13,289 bases of DNA from an uncultured Christensenellaceae bacterium (lineage in GTDB: Bacteria; Bacillota; Clostridia; Christensenellales; Borkfalkiaceae): positions 1-13,289 of the forward strand of contig CAJUMW010000014.1 of the NCBI GenBank assembly GCA_910587625.1, given 5' to 3'. The notes beneath the pieces are model-generated. The model saw only the letters and a list, made by a program, of their open reading frames with translations, searched no databases and had not been told where the DNA came from. Below are positions 1-6,455 of the stretch, piece after piece (position 1 is the stretch's first letter; the number at the start of each line of letters is the position of its first letter). The translations under genes and the position numbers were made by a program.

Positions 1-94
1 TTACTCATATAAATTTTTTTAAACTTTTTTGTTGCAATCAGTTGACAATTCTTCAAATGTGAAAAACGACTTTTTACTTGAAAGATAATTTAAA

Positions 95-129
95 AATAAA
101 AGAGGAAGAATTACTCTCCCTCTTTTATT
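95..129 (-). terminator. Intrinsic terminator of the spo0A / small-protein unit
   Basis: An 11-bp perfect stem (95-105 with 119-129) extends through one A/C mismatch into three further pairs (107-109 with 115-117), closing a 5-nt loop. Read on the minus strand, the descending arm runs into a T-rich tract (TTTTATTTTT then AAATT). The ascending arm begins at the stop codon of the 50-residue ORF, so translation ends at the hairpin. The other orientation has a weaker T tract. Bases 1-94 beyond it hold no gene or convincing promoter that I can see. Confidence 0.8.
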
Positions 130-281
130 TAATTATTGATTTCGTAATGGCAATCGGAATACTGTGTAGGGGGCATCGATTGTCCTTCGCCCACATAAAC
201 AGAATTAATTACATTACCCTTTGCATCAACAACTTTATAAGATGCGCTCTTAGGGCAAATATCTCCGCAATTAAGCTTCAT
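129..281 (-). CDS. Small Cys-containing protein, 50 aa, possibly YjzC-like
   Basis: This short ORF lies downstream of spo0A on the same strand. It has a very strong ribosome binding site (GGGAGGTGA, 5 nt before ATG) and stops at the terminator hairpin, which together make it a likely real gene. The protein begins MKLNCGDICPKS, has a central Y-K-V-V-D-x-K-G-N segment, and ends with PPTQYSDCHYE and three more residues. It has no signal peptide or membrane segment. Cys5 and Cys9 (CxxxC) plus Cys45 followed by His46 could form a metal or redox site; that is inference. The pattern of Gly/Pro near the N-terminus, a short beta-like middle and a Pro-Pro-Thr late on recalls the small YjzC family of Firmicutes, but this is a weak resemblance from memory. 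No own promoter is convincing in the 49-bp gap after spo0A, so read-through from spo0A is likely. Function unknown. Confidence 0.7.
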   Translation of the reverse strand: MKLNCGDICPKSASYKVVDAKGNVINSVYVGEGQSMPPTQYSDCHYEINN

Positions 282-330
282 ATTTTCACCTCCCAAAGAT
301 AGTATGAGCGCATTTTACATATTTAATCAA

Positions 331-1098
331 TTACAGTGTTTCCAAAATTAGCTTGTCGGCAACAAGAGCGATAAACTCGCTGTTTGTCGGACGTTCAAGC
401 CCTATGTAAACCCTTGCTCCGAAAATAGAACTTATAGCGTCGGTTCTTCCTCTGTTCCAAGCAACTTCGATAGCGTGACGTATAGCACGTTCAACTTTGC
501 TGGGAGAAGTTTGAAACTTTTCCGCAATTTGAGGATACAAGTCCTTTGTTACTCTGTTTATTATAGAAGGGTTGTCAACCGCAAGTTTTATACCTTCTCT
601 GAGATACGAAAAACCCTTAATATGCGGCGGTATTCCAATTGTTATGAATATATTACTTACCTTTTCATCAATGGACGTAACCTTGCGTTTATCCCTTGAA
701 TCGATGGATACTTTATAATTTAAAGCGCGGCTGCTCGAAAGCTCTTTTATTCTGTCAATAACAGTCTGTGTATTCACAGGTTTTGCCAAATAATAAACTG
801 CACCGTGTTCTATTGCACCGTCAACAATTTTGTCGTCGCGGAAACCTCCCACAGCTATTGTCAAACATTCAGGGCAATTCGATTTCAAATAATCGAGTAC
901 TCCGAACCCATCAAGCCCGATAAGCACCAAATCAACAACCGCAACATCCAAATTAGAGCGCTTAATAAGCTCGATAGCCGTGTTTCCGTTTGTAGTTGCC
1001 GCGCTTACGTCAAAACCTTCAACATCCGACAGACTTTTCGATAACTCGTCCAAAAAATCGTCGCTGTTTACAAAAATGCCTATACTCGTATTTTTCAT
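331..1098 (-). CDS. spo0A: Sporulation master regulator Spo0A, atypical receiver domain
   Basis: This is a response regulator that in spore-formers is phosphorylated by the phosphorelay or orphan kinases and then binds 0A boxes to start sporulation. Residues 1-120 form a receiver domain and about 145-255 the Spo0A C-terminal DNA-binding domain. The second half is highly conserved: GIPPHIKG (155-162), the recognition region SPSKVERAIRHAIEVAW (198-214), SSIFG (223-227) and PTNSEFIALVADKL (237-250). Length (255 aa) is normal. The receiver keeps Asp56, the expected phosphoacceptor, and Lys106 of the K-P pair. However, the metal-binding acidic pair is Asn11-Ser12, the usual Thr/Ser at position 84 is Gly, and the usual Met-Pro after Asp56 is Leu-Ile. 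The ATG follows AGAGGA with 7-nt spacing. The gene often lies beside spoIVB in Bacilli and Clostridia; here its upstream neighbour is an ABC-F gene. Identity is secure; how it is activated is not. Confidence 0.97.
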   Translation of the reverse strand: MKNTSIGIFVNSDDFLDELSKSLSDVEGFDVSAATTNGNTAIELIKRSNLDVAVVDLVLIGLDGFGVLDYLKSNCPECLTIAVGGFRDDKIVDGAIEHGAVYYLAKPVNTQTVIDRIKELSSSRALNYKVSIDSRDKRKVTSIDEKVSNIFITIGIPPHIKGFSYLREGIKLAVDNPSIINRVTKDLYPQIAEKFQTSPSKVERAIRHAIEVAWNRGRTDAISSIFGARVYIGLERPTNSEFIALVADKLILETL

Positions 1099-1171
1099 AT
1101 ACTATTCCTCTAAATTTTATTCTCTGAAAGCAAATCGCAGTTTCCTGCCTTCTTTCGCAATGAGTATGGCT

Positions 1172-1200
1172 ATTATAATACACGAAATTTATCTTGTAAA
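1172..1200 (-). promoter_or_regulatory. Promoter of spo0A
   Basis: On the minus strand, TTTACA (1195-1200) and a perfect TATAAT (1172-1177) are separated by exactly 17 bp, matching the sigma-A consensus. The predicted start near 1165 leaves a leader of about 66 nt before the spo0A ATG. I found no good sigma-H promoter in the remaining upstream region, although Bacillus spo0A uses one. Confidence 0.8.
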
Positions 1201-1281
1201 GCTTTTTTGTACATAATTTACGATTATTTTACAAAATAACACTGAATTTTTTACAATATTTTAGGTTAATTTGTAGTCTTA

Positions 1282-1288
1282 TGTCGAA
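1282..1288 (+). promoter_or_regulatory. Candidate 0A box upstream of spo0A
   Basis: The heptamer TGTCGAA is a perfect match to the Spo0A-binding core. It lies in the 198-bp intergenic region, about 80 bp upstream of the spo0A -35 box and 9 bp from the ABC-F stop codon. A relaxed form, TGTCAAA, occurs at 1341-1347 inside the 3' end of the ABC-F gene. The position suits autoregulation. The same heptamer also occurs inside a coding region at 2643-2649, so chance occurrence is possible. Confidence 0.45.
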
Positions 1289-1296
1289 AGGCAATT

Positions 1297-2874
1297 TTAC
1301 TGTGTAATTATGTCTAAATATTCATCATAATTGACGGATTTGTCAAATTTTTTCGTACCGTTGATTTCTATAATCCTATTTGCGACAGTGTTCATAAGCT
1401 CTTGGTCGTGAGAAGTAAACAGCATACAGCCTTTAAAGTTTTTCATTCCCGTATTCAACGCGGTTATAGATTCGAGGTCGAGATGGTTTGTAGGTTCGTC
1501 AAGAACTATAAAGTTACTGCCCTCAAGCATCATCTTGGCAAGCATACATCTTACCTTTTCTCCGCCCGAAAGCACCTTAGCCTGTTTCAAGGCTTCCTCT
1601 CCCGAGAACAGCATTCTGCCCAACCAACCCCTCAAGTACTCCTCGTAATGATCTTTTGAAAATTGGGACAACCACTCGACAAGCGTGTAGTCGCACCCTT
1701 GGAAATATTCGTTATTGTTTTCGGGGAAATAGGATACGGTTATAGTTTTACCCCATTTTACCGTACCGCTGTCAGGTTGCACCTTGCCCGTTAAAATATC
1801 GTAGAGCATTGAAACGGTCGTACTCTTATCGCTTACTATACCGATTTTCTCATCGCGTTGAACGGTAAACGACACATTTTCAAAATATCCCTTTTTAGTT
1901 AAGCCTTCAACCATTAAAATATCGTTCCCTATCTCTTTTTCAAACTTGAAATCGATATAGGGGTATTTTCTGAGCGAAGGTTTAAAGTCTGCAATGGTAA
2001 GTTTTTCAAGCTCTTTCTTTCTTGAAGTAGCCTGACGCGACTTTGAAGCGTTTGCCGCAAACCTTGCAATAAACTCTTGCAATTCCTTTGCTCTCTGCTC
2101 GTTTTTCTTGTTCTGGTCCTTCTGTTGACGCGCCAAAAGTTGGCTGGTTTCATACCAGAAATCGTAGTTACCGAGCATCATATTTATCTTGCCGTAGTCC
2201 ACATCGCAGATGTGCGTACAAACTTTATTTAAAAAGTGTCTGTTGTGTGATACTATAATAATGGTATTCTCAAAATCCATAAGGTAATTTTCCAGCCAGC
2301 GCGCCGTCTTTATATCGAGGTTATTGGTAGGCTCGTCCAAAAGCAGAATATCGGGATTGCCGAAAAGCGCCTGAGCAAGAAGCACCTTGACTTTATATTT
2401 TGCATCCAATTCAGCCATTGGCGTTTGAAAATATTCTTCAGTAATGTCCAAAGCGCTCAAAAGCGTCTGCGCTTCGTACTCGGCTTCCCATCCGCCCAGC
2501 TCGGCAAATTCGCTTTCAAGTTCGCTTGCGCGTATTCCGTCCGCTTCCGTAAAATCCACCTTTGCATAGAGCGCGTCCTTCTCGTCCATTATATCGACAA
2601 GGCGCTTGTGTCCAAGCATTACCGCACGAAGAACGGTAACGTTGTCGAAAGCATTCTGGTTCTGCTGTAATACGGACATACGCTCGGTTTTGTCCATAGT
2701 TACGTCACCCTTGTTAGGTTCTATTTCTCCGCTTAAAACCTTTAAAAACGTCGATTTCCCTGCGCCGTTAGCGCCTATAATGCCGTAACAGTTACCCTTT
2801 GTGAATTTGAGATTGACTTCTTCAAAAAGTTTTTTACTGCCGTACTGCAGTGATACATTGTTTACTTGTAACAT
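1297..2874 (-). CDS. ykpA: ABC-F ATPase of the YkpA/YbiT type
   Basis: This is a soluble tandem-ATPase protein of the ABC-F family, members of which act on ribosomes. NBD1 holds Walker A GANGAGKST (34-42), Walker B with DE (180-181) and switch His210. The basic linker (about 245-310), with FIARFAANASKSRQATSRKK, is typical of the YkpA/YbiT group. NBD2 holds signature LSGGEK (435-440), Walker B with DE (459-460) and His489. Two elements are degenerate: the NBD1 signature reads LDAKYK (156-161) and the NBD2 P-loop reads SDKSTTVS (348-355), lacking the glycines and lysine. These two elements together make one composite ATP site. There are no membrane segments, as expected. The start is supported by GGAG 6-7 nt upstream, and the gap to the preceding exporter gene is only 20 bp, so they are probably cotranscribed. 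The resistance-type ABC-F proteins have other linkers; a housekeeping or stress role is more likely here. Confidence 0.93.
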   Translation of the reverse strand: MLQVNNVSLQYGSKKLFEEVNLKFTKGNCYGIIGANGAGKSTFLKVLSGEIEPNKGDVTMDKTERMSVLQQNQNAFDNVTVLRAVMLGHKRLVDIMDEKDALYAKVDFTEADGIRASELESEFAELGGWEAEYEAQTLLSALDITEEYFQTPMAELDAKYKVKVLLAQALFGNPDILLLDEPTNNLDIKTARWLENYLMDFENTIIIVSHNRHFLNKVCTHICDVDYGKINMMLGNYDFWYETSQLLARQQKDQNKKNEQRAKELQEFIARFAANASKSRQATSRKKELEKLTIADFKPSLRKYPYIDFKFEKEIGNDILMVEGLTKKGYFENVSFTVQRDEKIGIVSDKSTTVSMLYDILTGKVQPDSGTVKWGKTITVSYFPENNNEYFQGCDYTLVEWLSQFSKDHYEEYLRGWLGRMLFSGEEALKQAKVLSGGEKVRCMLAKMMLEGSNFIVLDEPTNHLDLESITALNTGMKNFKGCMLFTSHDQELMNTVANRIIEINGTKKFDKSVNYDEYLDIITQ

Positions 2875-2894
2875 ATCTTCTCCATAAAATTTTT

Positions 2895-4655
2895 TTATAT
2901 TGCAAATTGACTGCTATACAATTTCGAGTAAAACCCGCCTGATGAAAGCAATTCATCGTGCGTGCCTTGTTCTATCACATTGCCGTCTTTCATAACGAGT
3001 ATCAAGTCCGCATCCTTGATTGTTGATAACCTGTGCGCAACTATAAAGCTTGTTCTGCCGTTCATAAGCCTTGCAAATGCTTCCTGTATTTTGAGTTCTG
3101 TTCTGGTATCTATCGACGAGGTCGCTTCGTCCAAAATAAGCATAGGAGGCAGACACAGCATAATCCTTGTTATGCATAGCAACTGCTTTTGCCCCTGAGA
3201 CAAATTGCCGCCGTCTTCCGATACGACAGTATCATAGCCGTTGGGAAGCTGCATTATAAAATTATGTGAGTGCGCGGCTTTTGCCGCCTCTTCAATTTCT
3301 TGCTGCGTTGCGTTAGGCTTACCTATTATGATATTGTCGCGTATGGTGCCGCTTTTTAACCAGGTTTCCTGCAAGACCATTCCGTAATTTTGCCGCAACG
3401 ATTTGCGCGTCACGTCCAAAATATTGTTTCCGTCTACGTTTATTTCCCCTCCGCACGGGTCATAGAAGCGCATAAGTAAATTTATAAGCGTTGTTTTTCC
3501 GCAACCGGTAGGCCCGACAATTGCAACCCTTTTACCTGCCTCGGCTTTGATATTTAAATTTTGTATCAGCTTTCTTTCGGGAGTATATGAAAAACTTAAA
3601 TCTTTAAACTCTATTCTTCCATTTACGTCTTTAAGCTCAAGCGCACTGTCTTTATCGGGAGCTTGCGGCTCTTCATCGATAATCTCGTAAATTCTTGCCG
3701 CGCATGCCATAGCGTTTTGAAGCTCGGTAATTACCCCGGAAATTTCATTGAACGGTTTCGTATATTGATTTGCGTAAGAAAGTAAACTTGTCAATAATCC
3801 AACCGAAAAAACAACGGGCAGCGGTGTTTGCATTATAAGCATAAGCGCGCCCGAGAGCGCTACCGCAGCATAGACAAACGCGTTTACAAACCTTGTGGAA
3901 GGATTGGTAAGCGAAGAATAAAAAATGGATTTTAACGACGCGTCTGTAAGCCTTGAATTTATCTCGTCAAATTTTTCAAGATTTTCGTCCTCGCGATTGA
4001 ACGCTTTTACAACTTTGAGATTTCCTATCATCTCATCGATAAACGCCGTCTGTTCTCCGCGGATTTCGGAAGCCTTTTTAAACAAAAAATAGGTTTTTGT
4101 TGCAATAAATTTTGCGACAAACAGAGATAAAGGCGTTATTACAAACACTATAAGCGCTATTACCCAATTTATAGCAAGCATTATACCGAGCGTGCCGACT
4201 ATCGTAAGAACACCTGTAAAAAGTTGTGTAAAGCCCATCAAAAGTCCGTCGGCAAATTGATCGACGTCGGCTATATTTCTGCCTACAATATCCCCGTAAG
4301 AGTGTGCGTCTAAAAATTTCAATGGCAATACCTGCAACTTCGCAAACGCCTCTTCACGAATATCTCTTACAACATTATAGGTAATTTTATTGTTTATCGC
4401 ATTCATTAACCACTGAGAAATGCAGGTTATTGCAATGGTTCCGCCTATGGCAATGAAAAGAGCAAATATTTTATCATAGTCGATTGAATTTACGTCGACA
4501 AGCAAATCTATTATCATACCGAAAAGTACGGGGATAATCAAATTTCCAATTACGGACAGCAATGCAAAAAATATTGTAAGCACAAGTAACAGCCTGTAAC
4601 GTTTTAACTGTTTTAAAATGCGCTTTAATACTCCTTTTTGAGAGGACTTTTTCAT
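2895..4655 (-). CDS. ABC exporter half-transporter with the catalytic NBD (TM288/BmrD/LmrD-like)
   Basis: This is one subunit of a heterodimeric multidrug-type ABC exporter. Residues 1-325 form the six-helix transmembrane domain (helices near 22-50, 62-85, 137-160, 161-185, 252-275 and 280-297) and 345-586 the ATPase. The ATPase has Walker A GPTGCGKTT (381-389), Q-loop Gln429, Walker B LILDE with catalytic Glu510, and switch His541. The signature is LSQGQ (485-489) rather than LSGGQ, as in the consensus partner of heterodimeric exporters such as TM288. It therefore pairs with the FSGGQ of its partner to form the active site. Its ATG overlaps the partner's TGA by 4 nt (ATGA) and has a strong GAGGGGGGTG site, so the two are translationally coupled. 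Length (586 aa) is normal. The substrate is unknown; drugs, peptides or lipids are all possible for this family. Confidence 0.95.
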   Translation of the reverse strand: MKKSSQKGVLKRILKQLKRYRLLLVLTIFFALLSVIGNLIIPVLFGMIIDLLVDVNSIDYDKIFALFIAIGGTIAITCISQWLMNAINNKITYNVVRDIREEAFAKLQVLPLKFLDAHSYGDIVGRNIADVDQFADGLLMGFTQLFTGVLTIVGTLGIMLAINWVIALIVFVITPLSLFVAKFIATKTYFLFKKASEIRGEQTAFIDEMIGNLKVVKAFNREDENLEKFDEINSRLTDASLKSIFYSSLTNPSTRFVNAFVYAAVALSGALMLIMQTPLPVVFSVGLLTSLLSYANQYTKPFNEISGVITELQNAMACAARIYEIIDEEPQAPDKDSALELKDVNGRIEFKDLSFSYTPERKLIQNLNIKAEAGKRVAIVGPTGCGKTTLINLLMRFYDPCGGEINVDGNNILDVTRKSLRQNYGMVLQETWLKSGTIRDNIIIGKPNATQQEIEEAAKAAHSHNFIMQLPNGYDTVVSEDGGNLSQGQKQLLCITRIMLCLPPMLILDEATSSIDTRTELKIQEAFARLMNGRTSFIVAHRLSTIKDADLILVMKDGNVIEQGTHDELLSSGGFYSKLYSSQFAI

Positions 4656-6376
4656 ACCGCACCCCCCTCTTGATACTGTGAATAATGTATTTCACGATAG
4701 ACTTCACAACTCTTCAACAATTCGTCGTGCGTACCTAAACCAACTATTTTACCGCCGTCAAGCACAATTATTTTATCTGCGTGCCTTATAGATGAAGTAC
4801 GCTGCGAAACAATGAATACGGTTGGATTATAAGCTAAATTTTTTAGCGACTTTCTCAAATTTGCGTCGGTTGCATAGTCAAGAGCAGACGCGCTGTCGTC
4901 AAGAATCAATATTTCGGGTTTTTTGACAAGTGCGCGAGCGATAGTCAAACGCTGTTTTTGTCCGCCCGAGAAATTTTTGCCGCCCTGCTCGACATGCTCG
5001 TCAAGCCCTTTGTCTTTAGCTTTAATTACGTCGAGCGCTTGGGCCGTCTGAATAGCTTGCATAATTTCTTCGTCGGACGCGGCTTCGTTGCCCCATTTCA
5101 TATTTTCGCGTATTGTGCCCTTAAACAGCACTGCACGCTGGGGCACAAGTCCGCACATATCGCGTAATGCTTCGTCCCCGATATTTTTGACGTTTTTACC
5201 GTCAATTAACACTTCCCCCGCCGATACGTAGTAAAAATGCGGAATTACATTTACAAGAGTAGTTTTACCCGAGCCTGTGCCACCTATAATTCCTACGGTT
5301 TCTCCCTTTTGAACGGTAAACTGAATATCGTCAAGAGCGTTTTTTTGCGAGTTACCGTAATTAACGCACACATTTTTAAACTCAATAAAACAGTTGCTTT
5401 TTTTATAATCTATTTCTATTTCATTAGTCGGCGTAGGCATTTCAAGTATTTCATTAATTCTGCTTGCACACGCAAAGGATTTAGTGACCGTTATAATTAA
5501 ATTTGCAAGTTTAATAAGCTCGATTAAAATTTGCGACATATAGTTGTAAAGCGCAACTATTTGCCCCCTGTCGAGTATGCCGGATTCGAAATTTAACACC
5601 CCGACGTATAAGAGAACTATTATCGCGACATTTATAATTGCAAAAGTCAGCGGATTCATTAACGCGGAAATTTTTCCGACAAAAAGCTGCGATTTTGTCA
5701 ACCGCGCATTTTTTTCGTTATAGTTGGAAATTTCGTCCTCTTCCTTACAAAACGCCCTCAATACCCTTGCTCCCGTCAAGGTTTCACGCGTTGCAACGGT
5801 AACGCCGTCCAAATTACCTTGAACTTTTTTATACAGCGGTATGCTTATCAGCATTATTCCGAAGACGACAATACATAAAACAAATATCGCAACGGCAAAA
5901 ACTCCGCCAACCGTAGCGTTTATGACAAAAGCCATTATCATTGCACCGAAAACTATAAACGGAGAACGCATAAATAAACGCAAAACAAGATTGACGCCCG
6001 ATTGTATCTGGTTTACGTCGCTGGTTATTCTTGTAATAAGTTTACCTGTGCCGAGGTTATCTATTTGCGAGTAAGACAGCGACTGCATTTTATCAAACAA
6101 ATCGTGTCTTAATTCCTTTGAAAAACCAACGGCGGCTTTTGCTGCAAAATATTGCGCCGCAACCGCGCTTATTAACCCCACCACACCCAAAGCTACAAGG
6201 ATTAGACAGGCATAAACAACGTATAGAACACTGCCGTTCCCGCTGTCTATCGAGTTTATAATTGCCGAAACAACAAGCGGAACGGTAAGTTCGAAACTTG
6301 CTTCAAGCAATTTAAACAGAGGCGCGAGAACAGACTGCGCTTTATAATTTTTTAAATATTTTAAAAGTTTACGCAT
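4652..6376 (-). CDS. ABC exporter half-transporter with the degenerate NBD (TM287/BmrC/LmrC-like)
   Basis: This is the second subunit of the heterodimeric exporter. Six membrane helices lie in residues 1-310 (near 17-40, 50-76, 131-152, 157-180, 240-260 and 272-295) and the ATPase in about 330-574. Walker A GGTGSGKTT (365-373) and signature FSGGQ (469-473) are intact. The residue after Walker B is Asp494 in place of the catalytic Glu (LILDD), and the switch His is Gln525 (IVSQR). Both changes are the known hallmark of the degenerate subunit in TM287/288, BmrCD and LmrCD. The N-terminus (MRKLLKYLKNYKAQSVLAPL) matches family members from Met1, so the start is reliable. Yet there is no room for a normal leader: the promoter TATAAT lies only 8 nt before the ATG, and AGGT directly touches the start codon. 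The mRNA is probably leaderless. First gene of a three-gene unit. Confidence 0.95.
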   Translation of the reverse strand: MRKLLKYLKNYKAQSVLAPLFKLLEASFELTVPLVVSAIINSIDSGNGSVLYVVYACLILVALGVVGLISAVAAQYFAAKAAVGFSKELRHDLFDKMQSLSYSQIDNLGTGKLITRITSDVNQIQSGVNLVLRLFMRSPFIVFGAMIMAFVINATVGGVFAVAIFVLCIVVFGIMLISIPLYKKVQGNLDGVTVATRETLTGARVLRAFCKEEDEISNYNEKNARLTKSQLFVGKISALMNPLTFAIINVAIIVLLYVGVLNFESGILDRGQIVALYNYMSQILIELIKLANLIITVTKSFACASRINEILEMPTPTNEIEIDYKKSNCFIEFKNVCVNYGNSQKNALDDIQFTVQKGETVGIIGGTGSGKTTLVNVIPHFYYVSAGEVLIDGKNVKNIGDEALRDMCGLVPQRAVLFKGTIRENMKWGNEAASDEEIMQAIQTAQALDVIKAKDKGLDEHVEQGGKNFSGGQKQRLTIARALVKKPEILILDDSASALDYATDANLRKSLKNLAYNPTVFIVSQRTSSIRHADKIIVLDGGKIVGLGTHDELLKSCEVYREIHYSQYQEGGAV

Positions 6377-6384
6377 ACCTATAA

Positions 6385-6413
6385 ATTATACCATTTATAT
6401 AATTAAAAGGCAA
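6385..6413 (-). promoter_or_regulatory. Promoter of the ABC exporter / ABC-F operon
   Basis: On the minus strand, TTGCCT (6408-6413), a 17-bp spacer ending in TGG, and a perfect TATAAT (6385-6390) form an extended -10 promoter. Counting 7 nt from the -10 box puts the start at about 6378, two bases before the ATG at 6376. The transcript would therefore be almost leaderless. Confidence 0.75.
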
Positions 6414-6420
6414 ATTTTTA

Positions 6421-6449
6421 TTGCATTTATAATTGTTATTTGGTAGACT
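6421..6449 (+). promoter_or_regulatory. Promoter of the rRNA methyltransferase gene
   Basis: TTGCAT (6421-6426), a 17-bp spacer ending in TGG, and TAGACT (6444-6449) give an extended -10 promoter. The expected start, 7 nt after the -10 box, is 6456, which is the A of the ATG. A competing TATAAT at 6428-6433 has no -35 box at the right distance; it would give a leader of about 16 nt with no good ribosome binding site. Confidence 0.5.
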
Positions 6450-6455
6450 GTTTTT

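Noticed and set aside
78..302. 74-codon open frame on the plus strand
   Set aside because: It starts before the terminator hairpin, runs antisense to the small Cys protein and lacks a ribosome binding site; the minus-strand ORF has a strong one.
300..312. CATACTAT on the minus strand, resembling a sigma-E/sigma-K -10 box before the small protein gene
   Set aside because: The start point would fall inside or next to the Shine-Dalgarno sequence, and no matching -35 lies at the right distance.
1224..1239. AT-only inverted repeat TTATTTT-AC-AAAATAA after the ABC-F gene, as a terminator
   Set aside because: The stem has no G-C pairs and a 2-nt loop, so it is too weak to call; no clear terminator was found for that operon.
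2643..2649. TGTCGAA heptamer (0A-box core)
   Set aside because: It is inside the ABC-F coding region, far from any promoter; probably a chance match.
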